The position numbers and the translations under genes were made by a program. The notes beneath the pieces were generated by a model, which saw nothing but the letters and a program-made list of their open reading frames with translations, made no database searches and had not been told where the DNA came from. Shown here piece after piece: positions 7,227-16,387 of a stretch of 64,000 nt of DNA. This stretch comes from Acidipropionibacterium jensenii DSM 20535 (lineage in GTDB: Bacteria; Actinomycetota; Actinomycetes; Propionibacteriales; Propionibacteriaceae): the NCBI RefSeq assembly GCF_000425285.1, contig NZ_AUDD01000014.1:19422-83421 (forward strand), read 5' to 3'. Each line of letters starts with the position of its first letter. Position 1 is the first letter of the stretch.

Positions 7227-9362
7227 ATGACCGAACTCAGGGACCAGGGCCTCGACATCCTGCGCAGGCTCACCGGGAACCCGCACGCCGACTTCCACGC
7301 CGGCCAGTGGGAGGCCATCGAGGCCCTGGTGGCCGACCACCGGCGCGCCCTGGTGGTGGAGCGGACCGGCTGGGGCAAGTCGGCGGTCTACTTCGTGGCC
7401 GCCCTGCTGCAGCGCCGCGCCGGCAGCGGACCGGCCCTCATCGTCTCTCCCCTGCTGGCCCTGATGCGCGACCAGGTGGGGGCCGCCGAACGGGCCGGGG
7501 TGCGCGCCGCCTCGATTTCCAGCGCCAATGTCACCGAGTGGGACCAGATCCGCTCCCTCCTCGACCAGGACAGCCTGGATGTCCTGCTGGTCTCCCCCGA
7601 ACGCCTGGTCAACCCGCGGTTCGCCGCCGAGCAGCTGCCCGAGCTCACCGCGAGGATGGGCATGCTGGTCATCGACGAGGCCCACTGCATCTCCGACTGG
7701 GGCCACGACTTCCGCCCCGACTACCGGCGGATCCGCGACCTGGTGGCCGCCCTGCCGGCCGGGGTGCCGGTGCTGGCCACCACGGCCACCGCCAACTCGC
7801 GGGTGGTCACCGATGTCGTCGAGCAGATCGCCCCGGCCGACCAGCCCGGCGAGGACCGCGGGGTCTTCGTGCTGCGCGGCCCGCTGGCCCGCGACTCCCT
7901 GCGACTGGGGGTGCTGGATCTCCCCCGCCCCGAGCTGCGACTGGCCTGGTTGTGCTCCCATCTCGGCGAGTGCACCGGCTCGGGGATCATCTACTGCCTC
8001 ACCGTCTCGGCCGCCGAGGACACCGCCCGGGCACTCGTCGAGGCCGGCCACCACGTCAAGGCCTACACCGGGCGCACCGACGCCGAGGAGCGCGCCGATC
8101 TGGAGACCGAGCTCACCGGGAACCGGGTGAAGGCGCTGGTGGCCACCAGCGCCCTGGGAATGGGATTCGACAAGCCGGACCTGGGCTTCGTCATCCACCT
8201 GGGGGCACCGAGCTCACCGGTGGCCTACTACCAGCAGGTCGGCCGCGCCGGCCGCGCCACCGCCTCGGCCGACGTCCTGCTGCTGCCCGGGCCGGAGGAC
8301 CGCGACATCTGGCACTACTTCGCCACCAGCGGGATGCCCACCGAGCAGCGCGCCGACGCCGTGCTGTCGGCGCTGTCCACCGAGCAGACGCTGTCCACCC
8401 CGGCCCTGGAGGCCCGGGTCGACATCCGCCGCAGTCCCCTGGAGCTGCTGCTCAAGGTGCTGGCCGTCGACGGCGCGGTGGAGCGGGTCCAGGGAGGCTG
8501 GCGGTCCACCGGCCGGGGCTGGGTCTACGACGCCCAGCGGTACGCCCGGATCGCCGCCGCCCGGGCCGCCGAGCAGGACGCCATGGAGCGCTACGAGCAC
8601 CTGGACAGCTGCCGGATGAGGTTCCTCACCGGACAGCTGGACGATCCCGACACCACCCCGTGCGGGCGCTGCGATGTCTGCGCCGGAGCGTGGTACCCCA
8701 CCGACGTCGACCCGGACCAGCAGGACCGGGCGCGCCAGGCGCTGGACCGGGTCGGGGTGCCGGTTGAGCCCCGGCGCAGCTGGCCGACCGGCCTGGACCG
8801 GCTCGGGGTCGATCTGAGGGGTCGCATCCCTGTCGACCAGCAGGCCCGCGAGGGCCGGGTGATCGCCAGGCTCTCCGACCTGGGCTGGGGAGGACCGCTG
8901 CGCGAGCTGCTCACCACCGACGAGCAGGGCCGCCCGGTCGACGCCGAGGTGCCCGCCGGCCTGGCGGGGGCCTGCCTGCGGGTGCTCGCCGAGTGGGACT
9001 GGTCGCTGCGACCGGCGGCGGTGGTCCGGGTGCCCTCTGTGAGCCGGCCGCGACTGGTGGACTCGCTGGCCGCCGGGGTCGCCCGGGCCGGGCGGCTCGA
9101 CGACCTGGGATCCCTGGACCTGGCACCCGGCGCCGAACCGCTGGACCCGCACGTCAACTCCGCCTTCCGGATCCGAGACCTGCAGGGCCGGTTCCGGGTC
9201 GGTGAAGGGCTGGCCGAGCGGATCGGCGCCCTGGCCGGGGCCCCGGTGCTGCTGGTCGACGATGTCATCATCAGCCGCTGGACCATGACGGTGGCGGCCC
9301 GGCAGCTCCGGCTGGCCGGTGCCGGCGAGATCCTGCCGCTGGCCCTGGCGCTGGGCTCCTGA
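7227..9362 (+). CDS. RecQ-family ATP-dependent DNA helicase with C-terminal phosphoribosyltransferase-like domain
   Basis: 3'-5' DNA helicase, 711 residues. Walker A is TGWGKS (about 47-52), motif II is DEAH (150-153) followed by the RecQ-specific CISDWGHDFRPDYRRI, and motif VI is QQVGRAGRA. A zinc-binding set follows with one Cys at about 462 and CxxCxxC at 479-485. The usual winged-helix/HRDC tail is replaced by about 220 residues ending in VLLVDDVIISRWT (about 674-686), which matches the PRPP-binding loop of type I phosphoribosyltransferases. Similar fusions occur in Actinobacteria. No ribosome-binding site is obvious. The role is probably recombination repair, with the PRTase-like part of unknown activity. 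Confidence 0.88.
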   Translation: MTELRDQGLDILRRLTGNPHADFHAGQWEAIEALVADHRRALVVERTGWGKSAVYFVAALLQRRAGSGPALIVSPLLALMRDQVGAAERAGVRAASISSANVTEWDQIRSLLDQDSLDVLLVSPERLVNPRFAAEQLPELTARMGMLVIDEAHCISDWGHDFRPDYRRIRDLVAALPAGVPVLATTATANSRVVTDVVEQIAPADQPGEDRGVFVLRGPLARDSLRLGVLDLPRPELRLAWLCSHLGECTGSGIIYCLTVSAAEDTARALVEAGHHVKAYTGRTDAEERADLETELTGNRVKALVATSALGMGFDKPDLGFVIHLGAPSSPVAYYQQVGRAGRATASADVLLLPGPEDRDIWHYFATSGMPTEQRADAVLSALSTEQTLSTPALEARVDIRRSPLELLLKVLAVDGAVERVQGGWRSTGRGWVYDAQRYARIAAARAAEQDAMERYEHLDSCRMRFLTGQLDDPDTTPCGRCDVCAGAWYPTDVDPDQQDRARQALDRVGVPVEPRRSWPTGLDRLGVDLRGRIPVDQQAREGRVIARLSDLGWGGPLRELLTTDEQGRPVDAEVPAGLAGACLRVLAEWDWSLRPAAVVRVPSVSRPRLVDSLAAGVARAGRLDDLGSLDLAPGAEPLDPHVNSAFRIRDLQGRFRVGEGLAERIGALAGAPVLLVDDVIISRWTMTVAARQLRLAGAGEILPLALALGS

Positions 9363-9366
9363 GCGC

Positions 9367-9410
9367 GACTCCACCGGAAGACCGCGGGGACTCCACCGGA
9401 AGACCGCGGG
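9367..9410. repeat. Perfect 22-bp tandem duplication
   Basis: Two exact adjacent copies of a 22-bp unit beginning gactccaccggaagaccg, at 9367-9388 and 9389-9410, between the helicase and the doxX-like gene. Each copy contains the pseudo-palindrome ccaccgg. No terminator-like hairpin is formed. Probably a slippage duplication. Confidence 0.9.
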
Positions 9411-9507
9411 GAGGAGGCGTATGGAGGAAGCGTGTGGAGGGATTGCAGGGAATCGTGGCGCGATGAGTAGCGTTCGTGGTGAGGAAACACCGATACGAGG
9501 AGGAAGT

Positions 9508-9912
9508 ATGTCTTTCAGCAGGTTCATCGGCCGGTCGCTCCTGTCGACCACCTTCATCAGTGGCGGCATCGGAGAGCTGCAGAACGCCGACAAGCTCGCC
9601 CCTGCACTGGACGCCGCCAGGGAGAAGCTGCCCGCCGGGCTGCGCGAGGCCGCCGGTCAGGTGGACTCCGAGACCCTGGTGAAGCTCGACGGCATCGTGA
9701 TGGCCGCCGCCGGAGCCGGTGTGGCGCTGGGTATCCTGCCGCGGCTGTCGGCCGCCGTGCTGGCCGCCCAGATGGTCCCGGTGACCGTCGTCGGCCACCG
9801 GTTCTGGGAGAAGGAGGGCGAGGAGCGTCAGGGCAACAAGATCCACTTCTTCAAGAACGCCAGCCTGGCCGGCGGGCTGCTGCTGATCGCCCTGGGCGGA
9901 CGCTCGAAGTGA
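9508..9912 (+). CDS. DoxX-family membrane protein
   Basis: Small integral membrane protein, 134 residues, with the family N-terminus RFIGRSLLSTTFISGGIGEL and three or four hydrophobic segments (about 8-25, 68-90, 100-110, 115-130). DoxX-like proteins are linked to quinone or redox metabolism, but individual members are mostly uncharacterised. The start is fixed by the strong Shine-Dalgarno ACGAGGAGGAAGT directly before ATG 9508. It converges with rsmE and ends 18 bp from that gene. Confidence 0.85.
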   Translation: MSFSRFIGRSLLSTTFISGGIGELQNADKLAPALDAAREKLPAGLREAAGQVDSETLVKLDGIVMAAAGAGVALGILPRLSAAVLAAQMVPVTVVGHRFWEKEGEERQGNKIHFFKNASLAGGLLLIALGGRSK

Positions 9913-9934
9913 GTCGGGCCGCCGGGCGGCTCAC
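9909..9934. terminator. Candidate bidirectional terminator between doxX-like gene and rsmE
   Basis: A GC-rich hairpin (GTGAG...CTCAC outside, GCCGC...GCGGC inside) spans the 18-bp gap between two convergent stop codons. There is no T-run on either strand, as is common for high-GC genomes. Confidence 0.5.
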
Positions 9935-10659
9935 AGCTGGCTGAGAGCCTGCAGCTGGGCCAGTCCGACTACCGGTGCGGTGGAGGCGCGCAGGACGGCG
10001 TCGGCCACCAGCACCGGGACCGCACCGGCCTCGGTAAAAGCTGACAGCTCCTCGGGGGTGATGCCGCCCTCCGGGCCGACCACCATTATCACCTCTCCGG
10101 AGGCGGGCAGGTCGGACGGGCGGATCGGGTCGGTGGCGCTCTCGTGGAGGACGAAGGCCCCCTGGGCCGTCGAGATCCGGGAGCGCAGCTGGGCGGTGCT
10201 GGCCATCGTCACCGTCGGCACCCGGAACCGGCGCGACTGCTTGGTGGCCTCGCGGGCGGTGCTGCGCCAGCGGTCCAAGGCCTTCTCGCGCTTCTCGGCC
10301 CCCCACCGGACGATCGACCGGGATGCCTGCCAGGCGATGATCTCGTCGACGCCGAGCTCGGTGAGGGTCTCGACGACCAGGTCGGCGCGCGGCCCCTTGA
10401 TGAGGGCCTGGACGGCCACCCAGCGAATCGGGTGGTCGGGGCTGGAGAGTCTGTCGACCACCTCCACCCGCACCGCACTGCGGCTCACCTCGACCGCCGG
10501 TCCCCGCACGGCGGTGCCGTGGCCGTCGGTCACCAGCACCGACTCGCCCACCTCGATCCGCCGCACGGTTGCGGCGTGATGGCCCTCGGACCCGGTGATC
10601 TCGACGATGTCGCCCGGACCGGCGTCACCGATCTCAGCGATGAAGCAGGGATTGCTCAT
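9931..10659 (-). CDS. rsmE: 16S rRNA (uracil-1498-N3)-methyltransferase
   Basis: Methylates U1498 of 16S rRNA in the decoding centre using SAM. The 242-residue SPOUT-fold protein has an N-terminal PUA-like domain ([17 protein letters not shown]) and the SAM-knot motif [13 protein letters not shown] near 175-187. The last conserved segment reads [20 protein letters not shown] where most homologues have a G-x-RILRxETA pattern, a small divergence in the knot. The ATG overlaps the dnaJ stop by 4 bp, giving the common actinobacterial order hrcA-dnaJ-rsmE. Confidence 0.95.
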   Translation of the reverse strand: MSNPCFIAEIGDAGPGDIVEITGSEGHHAATVRRIEVGESVLVTDGHGTAVRGPAVEVSRSAVRVEVVDRLSSPDHPIRWVAVQALIKGPRADLVVETLTELGVDEIIAWQASRSIVRWGAEKREKALDRWRSTAREATKQSRRFRVPTVTMASTAQLRSRISTAQGAFVLHESATDPIRPSDLPASGEVIMVVGPEGGITPEELSAFTEAGAVPVLVADAVLRASTAPVVGLAQLQALSQL

Positions 10660-11843
10660 CCTCCGAAGGCCTCCTTGAGGCGGGAGAAGACCCCCTTCGA
10701 ACCGGAGGTGTGCACCGAGGCGCGACCCTCGTGCTCACCCCGCGACTCGGCGAACTCTCGCAGCAGGTCCTTCTGGTGCCCGTCGAGCTTCGTGGGCGTC
10801 CTCACCAGCAGGGAGACCCCCAGGTCACCCCGGCCGCCGCCGCGCAGCCGCGGGATGCCGCGGCCCTCCACGACGATCCGGGCCCCGGACTGGGTTCCGG
10901 CGGGAATCTCCACCTCGACGCTGGACTGGTCCTCGTCCATGTCCTCGCGGTCGGCCTCCAGAGTGCGCACCGAGACCGTGGTGCCAAGCGCCGCAGCGGT
11001 CATCGGCACCTCGATGGCCATCTCCAGGTTCGCGCCGTCGCGGCGGAAGACCTCGTGAGGGGCCACCGACAGTTCGACGTAGAGGTCGCCGGCCGGACCG
11101 CCGCCGGGGCCGACCTCTCCCTGGGAGTCCAGATGGATCCGGTTGCCGTCGTCGACGCCGGCCGGGATCTTGACGTTGATGGTGCGCGAGGTGCGCACCC
11201 TGCCCTCCCCCGAGCACTCGGAGCAGGGGTTCGGGATGACGCTGCCGTAGCCCCGGCAGGTGGGGCAGGGCTGGGTGGTACGGATGTCGCCGAGGAAGGA
11301 CCGCTGCACGGTGATCACCTCGCCGGCTCCCTCGCAGGTGGTGCAGGTGACCGGCTCGGAGTCCCCGTCGGACCCCTTGCCGTGGCACTTCGGGCAGACC
11401 ACCGCGGTGTCGACGTCCAGAGGCTTGGTGACCCCGAAGACCGCCTCGGCCAGAGTCAGACGCAACCGGACCAGGGCGTCCTGGCCACGACGCACCCGGG
11501 AGCGCGGACCGCGCCGCGACCCGCCCTGCCCGCCGAACGGCGAGCCGCCGCCGAACATCGCGTCGACCAGGTTGGTGAAGTCGAACCCGCCGCCGCCGAA
11601 TCCGGCGTCGCCGAAACCGCCCGCGCCCTGGTGGGCCGGGTCGCCGCCGCGGTCGAAGACCGCCCTCTTCTGGGGGTCCTGGAGCACCTCGTAGGCCTCC
11701 TGGGCCTCCTTGAAGGCCTCCTCGGAACCGGGTCCGGCGACATCGGGGTGGAGCTTCATCGCCTTCTTGCGGTAGGCGCGCTTGATGTCATCGGCACTCG
11801 CGTCGCGGGCGACGCCGAGGACCTCGTAGTAGTCACTGCTCAT
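10656..11843 (-). CDS. dnaJ: Molecular chaperone DnaJ (hrcA-linked copy)
   Basis: Hsp40 co-chaperone that stimulates DnaK. 395 residues: J domain with HPD at 32-34, a Gly/Phe-rich region (about 70-120), four CxxCxGxG zinc motifs ([32 protein letters not shown]) and a C-terminal substrate-binding domain. Its place 9 bp after hrcA identifies the dnaJ2-type copy; a second copy in the dnaK operon is expected elsewhere. Heat induction through the CIRCE upstream of hrcA is likely. AAGGA lies rather far from the ATG. Confidence 0.96.
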   Translation of the reverse strand: MSSDYYEVLGVARDASADDIKRAYRKKAMKLHPDVAGPGSEEAFKEAQEAYEVLQDPQKRAVFDRGGDPAHQGAGGFGDAGFGGGGFDFTNLVDAMFGGGSPFGGQGGSRRGPRSRVRRGQDALVRLRLTLAEAVFGVTKPLDVDTAVVCPKCHGKGSDGDSEPVTCTTCEGAGEVITVQRSFLGDIRTTQPCPTCRGYGSVIPNPCSECSGEGRVRTSRTINVKIPAGVDDGNRIHLDSQGEVGPGGGPAGDLYVELSVAPHEVFRRDGANLEMAIEVPMTAAALGTTVSVRTLEADREDMDEDQSSVEVEIPAGTQSGARIVVEGRGIPRLRGGGRGDLGVSLLVRTPTKLDGHQKDLLREFAESRGEHEGRASVHTSGSKGVFSRLKEAFGG

Positions 11844-11852
11844 GGGGTGGGG

Positions 11853-12872
11853 TCATCCTTCTGCCAGGAATCTGCCGACATACCGGGCGATCGCCCGGAC
11901 CCCGGCCATCGTCGAGGGGTAGTCCATCAGGGTGGGGCCGACGACGCCCAGTCCCGACCGGCCACCGTCGTCACCATAGGTGCTCACGACGACCGAGGTC
12001 GACTGGAAGTTCTCGTCGGAGTTCTCGGAGCCGATCCGCACGGTCAGACCTGCCGAACCGTCGGAGGTGGCGTCGCCGAGCAGGCGCAGCAGCACGACCT
12101 GCTCCTCCAGCGCCTCCAGAACGGGCTGGATGGAGGTGTGCAGGGTCGGTCCGAAGCGGGTGAGATTGGGCACCCCGGAGACCAGCACCCGTGCCGACGG
12201 GTCGGCGGACAGGATCTCCAGGACGCCGGCGGTCACGCTGGCGGCCATCGGCCGGGTGGTCGGGTCGAACTCCTCGAGGAATCCGGACAGCAGGTCGGCA
12301 GACTCGGCCGGGGTGCGTCCGACCAGCAGCTGGTTGAGACGGTTGCGCAGCCTGGCCAGCAGGTCCTCGGTGTGGCCGGGAAGCTCCAGGGTGCGCTGCT
12401 CGACGGCGCCGGTGGAGGTGATCAGGACGATGAGCACCCGGTCGGCCGACAGTCCGACCAGCTCCAGGTGTCGGATCGACGAGGAGGAGGCCACCGGGTA
12501 CTGCATGATCGCCACCTGATGGGTGATCTGGGCCAGCAGCCTCACCGTGCGGGTGACGATGTCGTCGATGTCGACCGCGCCGTTCATGAAGCTCGCGATC
12601 GCGCGTCGTTCGGGACCCGAGAGGGGTTTGACGGTGGCGATCCGGTCGACGAAGAGCCGGTAGCCCTTGTCGGTCGGGATCCGACCGGCGCTGGTGTGCG
12701 GATGGCTGATGTAGCCCTCCTCCTCCAGCGCGGCCATGTCATTGCGCACGGTGGCCGGCGAGACGTGCAGGCCGTGGCGCTCCACCAAGGCCTTGGATCC
12801 CACCGGCTCCCTGCTCGAGACGTAGTCGGTGACGATGGCCTTGAGCACGTCGAGTTTGCGATCGTCGAGCAC
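11853..12872 (-). CDS. hrcA: Heat-inducible transcription repressor HrcA
   Basis: Repressor of class I heat-shock genes that binds CIRCE. 339 residues with an N-terminal winged helix ([20 protein letters not shown], then [20 protein letters not shown]) and a C-terminal dimerisation/GroE-sensing domain. The start is GTG at 12872 with GAGGAGGGGCA immediately upstream. A perfect CIRCE lies 31 bp before the start codon, so the gene represses itself and the downstream dnaJ and rsmE. Confidence 0.96.
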   Translation of the reverse strand: MLDDRKLDVLKAIVTDYVSSREPVGSKALVERHGLHVSPATVRNDMAALEEEGYISHPHTSAGRIPTDKGYRLFVDRIATVKPLSGPERRAIASFMNGAVDIDDIVTRTVRLLAQITHQVAIMQYPVASSSSIRHLELVGLSADRVLIVLITSTGAVEQRTLELPGHTEDLLARLRNRLNQLLVGRTPAESADLLSGFLEEFDPTTRPMAASVTAGVLEILSADPSARVLVSGVPNLTRFGPTLHTSIQPVLEALEEQVVLLRLLGDATSDGSAGLTVRIGSENSDENFQSTSVVVSTYGDDGGRSGLGVVGPTLMDYPSTMAGVRAIARYVGRFLAEG

Positions 12873-12902
12873 TGCCCCTCCTCACCTCGGATCCCGTGAA
12901 TT

Positions 12903-12929
12903 CTGGCACTCTTACAGAGCGAGTGCCAG
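12903..12929. promoter_or_regulatory. CIRCE operator (HrcA binding site)
   Basis: Perfect inverted repeat CTGGCACTC - 9 nt - GAGTGCCAG, matching the classic CIRCE (TTAGCACTC-N9-GAGTGCTAA) in its core arms and exact spacer. On the minus strand a TAGACT -10-like box (12928-12933) abuts it, so bound HrcA would cover the transcription start of hrcA-dnaJ-rsmE. Confidence 0.95.
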
Positions 12930-12986
12930 TCTATCGCGGCGGGCCGTGGTGTTCGCGCCCCGCATCTTCCGTGCCATGCTGGCGGC

Positions 12987-13784
12987 ATGGACATCACAGC
13001 CGAGGTCGAGTGGTCGCCGCTGACGGCGAGAGTGTGGACGACCCGCCTGGAGCCCTGCGCGGTGACCTGCGGGCTGGTGATCGGGGACGAGCACATCCTG
13101 CTGGTGGACACGGGTTCGACGCCGGAGCAGGGCCGCGCGCTGGCCTGGGGAGCGGCGCGCGCGATCGGCCGTCCGGTGGACCGGGTGGTGGTGACCCATT
13201 CCCACGAGGACCATTGCGGCGGGCTGGCCGGGGTGGCCGACGCCGAGGCGTGGATGCACCGAGCGGCGCTGGCGCATCTGGCCGATCCCCCAGCAGTCGC
13301 CCACCCCATCTCGCTTCTGGCGTATGTGGATCTGGGCGGGCTGGGGGCCGAGGTGCTCCATCCCGGTGCCGGCCACACCGACGGGGATCTCGTGGTGCGG
13401 GTGGCCGGGGAGGATGTCACCTTCACCGGGGATCTGGTGGAGACCTCCGGAGACCCGCAGGCCGACGACTCCACTGACTTCTGGAACTGGCCCTCGGCGG
13501 TCGGGTCGATGATCACCGCGACCGACGGCAAGGGGCGCTATGTGCCCGGCCACGGGGATCCGGTGGACGCCGACGCGGTGATGGCCCAGAACGCCGACAT
13601 CGCGCGGTGCGTCGACCAGGTGAAGGCATCGATGGAGGCCGGGACGCCGGTCGATAAGATCCAGGCCGCCCACGAGTGGCCGTTCTCGAAGGACACGATC
13701 AGCGAGTGGATCCCCCGGATCGCCGATCAGCTGGCGGCCCGGGGAATCACCCGGAAGAACCTGCTTCCGTTGAGCAGACGCTGA
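12987..13784 (+). CDS. MBL-fold metallohydrolase
   Basis: Metallo-beta-lactamase-fold hydrolase, 265 residues. The metal-binding motif HSHEDH is at 71-76, a second ligand is in GAGHTDGD (about 130-137), an aspartate is in FTGDLVE, and a final histidine in YVPGHGDP. The C-terminal 60 residues are helical. The class is broad (glyoxalase II, lactonases, phosphodiesterases) and the substrate cannot be assigned. It diverges from hrcA with the CIRCE between them, so heat control of this gene is conceivable but not shown. It ends 3 bp from the convergent lipoprotein gene. Confidence 0.85.
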   Translation: MDITAEVEWSPLTARVWTTRLEPCAVTCGLVIGDEHILLVDTGSTPEQGRALAWGAARAIGRPVDRVVVTHSHEDHCGGLAGVADAEAWMHRAALAHLADPPAVAHPISLLAYVDLGGLGAEVLHPGAGHTDGDLVVRVAGEDVTFTGDLVETSGDPQADDSTDFWNWPSAVGSMITATDGKGRYVPGHGDPVDADAVMAQNADIARCVDQVKASMEAGTPVDKIQAAHEWPFSKDTISEWIPRIADQLAARGITRKNLLPLSRR

Positions 13785-13787
13785 TAT

Positions 13788-14258
13788 TCAGGAGCTGCTG
13801 GACGATGGGGAAACCTGGGCAGGGGCATCCTGGCCCGGCCCGCCCGCGTAGCGCACGCGGTACCAGCTTCCATTGATGTCCACATACGATTCCACCGATG
13901 GGTCAACCTGGAAGCCCTTGGGCAACGCGACGTCCGTGCTGAGCGCCCTCATCCACACTTCAGTCGTCGTTGACGTGTCGTGAGGCCTGCCGACATCGAT
14001 CCTCCCCGACTCAGTGTCAATATCGCAGTACCACGGCAGAGTCCCGATGAGTGTCTTCGCCTTGTCAAAGGTCAGTTTCGGCGCATCTTTCACCGCCTCC
14101 TTCGTGCAGGCCGGTGACGGGGCCGAGGCACTCGCAGAAGAAGAGCGTGATGCCGAGGACGGACGAGCAGGAGTCCCTTTGTCGCCGGTCCCGGCACAAC
14201 CCGACGTCACAGTCAAGATAGCAACGGCTCCCAATATTATTTTCCGGCCATGAGACAT
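13788..14258 (-). CDS. Putative lipoprotein, unknown function
   Basis: 156 residues. Start at 14258 gives a lipoprotein signal (basic MSHGRK, hydrophobic stretch, lipobox-like TSGC with C21). A Ser/Ala-rich spacer of about 30 residues follows, then a small domain with two Cys (in PACTKEA and PWYCDID) and the closing segment SYVDINGSWYRVRYAGG, ending in a Ser tail. Not recognised as a named family. It starts 6 bp after the secreted protease stop, so the two are co-transcribed. It may be a partner, inhibitor or immunity-type protein for the protease. Base composition is clearly less GC-rich than in the flanking genes. Confidence 0.7.
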   Translation of the reverse strand: MSHGRKIILGAVAILTVTSGCAGTGDKGTPARPSSASRSSSASASAPSPACTKEAVKDAPKLTFDKAKTLIGTLPWYCDIDTESGRIDVGRPHDTSTTTEVWMRALSTDVALPKGFQVDPSVESYVDINGSWYRVRYAGGPGQDAPAQVSPSSSSS

Positions 14259-14263
14259 GCCGG

Positions 14264-15499
14264 TCACCCCAGCGCCGCCGAAGAATTCCAGGCACGTAGA
14301 CCCATGAGGTCCGTGCAGTAATAACTCATTCCCTTTGGCCAAGGCTTCGTCCCCTTGACGATCCCCGCCACAGTCATACCGTTGGAGTTCGCGTAGTAGC
14401 AGGTCCCTCCTGAATCCCCGCCTCTGAACCCACCCTTATCACGGGTACCGTGATACAACTCAATGAGATGGTTGCTCGTCACCCCATCCACGGTCAGGGA
14501 CCGACCAGTGCTATTGACCTTGTACCTGCAGATCTGGCCGGACGTGCTCCCTGACGTGCACATCCCATTGCCGAGCGGAAGGGTCGCCCACCGCGCGGCC
14601 GTGATGGGATGGCTGTCTCCACTTGACAGCCCACCGCTGAAGACCCGCTTGGCGTAGCTCGATCCCTTGATGAGCTTCCAATCGCCATAGCGGTTGGCAT
14701 TGCCGGGATAGGCCGTCGTGTACTGCGTGCCCACCACGGAACCGTTGTTGGTGAAGCTGCTCCCCGTGCAATGACCGGCCGTCATCAGCGTATGGACGCC
14801 CTTGACCGTGATCGGAATCCCCGATGAGCAGTAGGAATTGCTCCAGCTGAGCCGCCCGCCCATATACCACGGCGACGAATCCGCGAGCCGCGTCGCAGCA
14901 TCCTGACCTTCGGCACTCGGACGATATGACACAGCGACCGGACTCGACGTCCCCTTCGAGGAGGACGGCACCGACGTCTTGGCTTGAACCCTCTGTGTCA
15001 GAGCCGCTTCCTTCACGTCCACCTCAAGTGAGCCGTCATAGATCACCGGTCCCCAACCGACCATGTTGTCGCCCAACCCGAGGCTGACCGCAAGTGTCCG
15101 ACCCGTGGCTTCGAGATCAGCCAGGGAGTGCGGAACGATATGGGTCTCGATGACAGCCTTCGGATGTTGGGCGCCAATCGCCTTGATGCTCGCCGTCAGC
15201 TCCGGCGTGGGATCCGACAGGTAGACCGCGAGGCCCTCATAGTGAGAACAGAACGCCGTACCGGTCGCGTTCCCCGGATGGTCGGCAATCAGGGCCGCGA
15301 GATCCTCGCCCATCTCGGTCATGTCCATGGTCGCATCGCCCGTCCAGGTGACCTGCCCGTCGGCATCTCTCGCAATACATGTCTTGTCCGAGGGGGACGG
15401 GGACGGGCCAGCCTGGGCCGGCACAGACCCGGCGCCGAGCCCCGCAGCGACCAGTCCGAGAATGGCGAACGGTAGGACGATCCGCTTGTGAAACCTCAT
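14264..15499 (-). CDS. Secreted trypsin-like serine protease (S1 fold)
   Basis: 411-residue secreted protein. Sec signal peptide with a likely cut after AQA (about 30), then a 150-residue N-terminal pro-domain-like region containing two Cys, a Ser/Thr linker (about 170-190) and a chymotrypsin-fold domain. The catalytic triad is readable: H243 in TAGHC, D273 in YGDW and S363 in GGDSGG. Paired cysteines around 224/244, 314/324 and 367/395 fit disulfides. ATG 15499 has GAGAGGAGAGT upstream and a TACTGT -10-like box about 32 nt before it. The lower GC content and the paired lipoprotein suggest horizontal acquisition. Confidence 0.87.
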   Translation of the reverse strand: MRFHKRIVLPFAILGLVAAGLGAGSVPAQAGPSPSPSDKTCIARDADGQVTWTGDATMDMTEMGEDLAALIADHPGNATGTAFCSHYEGLAVYLSDPTPELTASIKAIGAQHPKAVIETHIVPHSLADLEATGRTLAVSLGLGDNMVGWGPVIYDGSLEVDVKEAALTQRVQAKTSVPSSSKGTSSPVAVSYRPSAEGQDAATRLADSSPWYMGGRLSWSNSYCSSGIPITVKGVHTLMTAGHCTGSSFTNNGSVVGTQYTTAYPGNANRYGDWKLIKGSSYAKRVFSGGLSSGDSHPITAARWATLPLGNGMCTSGSTSGQICRYKVNSTGRSLTVDGVTSNHLIELYHGTRDKGGFRGGDSGGTCYYANSNGMTVAGIVKGTKPWPKGMSYYCTDLMGLRAWNSSAALG

Positions 15500-15577
15500 G
15501 ACTCTCCTCTCTGAGAACTGAGTTGTCAGAACAGTAGAGCTGGTCCCCAGCGGCAGGAAGTCGCACAATGGCAACCG

Positions 15578-16387
15578 TTACCGAACCGTGACGCCGAGCC
15601 CTATCAGGGCGTCGGCGACCGCCCGGTACGCCGGCTCGTCGGAGGCCACGATCAACGGGTCGCGATGGAATTCCTTTACTCCGAAATCGTGGCCCGACAA
15701 GGTCCGCACGACCCCGCCGAGTTCCCGCAGCATCAATGCCCCGGACAGGTGGTCCCACGGATGGGAATGCAGATACACGGTGGCGTCCACGTCCCCGGTG
15801 AGCACTCGCGGGTAATCCACCCCGCAGCACCAGCGCGACCATCCCCAATCCAACCGCGGTCCCGAAACAGATTGCGGGGCCTGCTGAAAGGCCTCGTGGG
15901 TCGTCACCGCGATCACAGGATCCCCGGACGACGGCCGAGTGACCTTCTCACCGTCGCGCCAGGTACCGGCTCCCGCCTCGGCGATGTACATGTGCTCGTG
16001 CCGCGGCTGATAGATCCAGCCTCGCACCGTCACCCCGGCCCGCACCTCGGCCACCATGACGGCGTGGTCGTCGGACCCGTTGACGAAGTTGCGGGTGCCG
16101 TCGATAGGGTCGATAACCCAGGCCAAGGGCGCGTCGGGAAGGCCCGAGAGAACATCAGGGTCGGCGAAGACGGCCTCCTCCCCCACCGCGAGCCCGCCGC
16201 CGCGGCCCACCAGCTCGGCGCTCAGCGCCAGCTCGGCCTGCCGGTCGAAGTCGGTGACGAGGTCGCCGGGGTGGGTCTTCTCATGGACCTGGTCCGGATC
16301 CAGGTGGCGGAAGTGCGGCTCGACGATGCGCTCAGCCACTCCGCGGATGATCTGCGCCACCTCGTCTGTATCGAGTTCTGCGGTCAT
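15578..16387 (-). CDS. Inositol monophosphatase-family phosphatase
   Basis: Mg-dependent phosphatase of the IMPase/FBPase/CysQ superfamily, 269 residues. Metal and catalytic motifs are GEEAVF (near 75), WVIDPIDGTRNFVNG (about 94-108) and HPWDHLSGALMLRELGG (about 215). Likely substrates are inositol or histidinol phosphates or 3'-phosphoadenosine nucleotides; sequence alone does not separate them. The ATG overlaps the stop of the DUF3097 gene by 4 bp, so the two are coupled. Confidence 0.9.
   Translation of the reverse strand: MTAELDTDEVAQIIRGVAERIVEPHFRHLDPDQVHEKTHPGDLVTDFDRQAELALSAELVGRGGGLAVGEEAVFADPDVLSGLPDAPLAWVIDPIDGTRNFVNGSDDHAVMVAEVRAGVTVRGWIYQPRHEHMYIAEAGAGTWRDGEKVTRPSSGDPVIAVTTHEAFQQAPQSVSGPRLDWGWSRWCCGVDYPRVLTGDVDATVYLHSHPWDHLSGALMLRELGGVVRTLSGHDFGVKEFHRDPLIVASDEPAYRAVADALIGLGVTVR

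Noticed and set aside
7227..9362. RecQ-like gene as part of a phage defence island
   Set aside because: Neighbours are core or metabolic genes; no nuclease, methylase, toxin or TIR/STAND partner is present.
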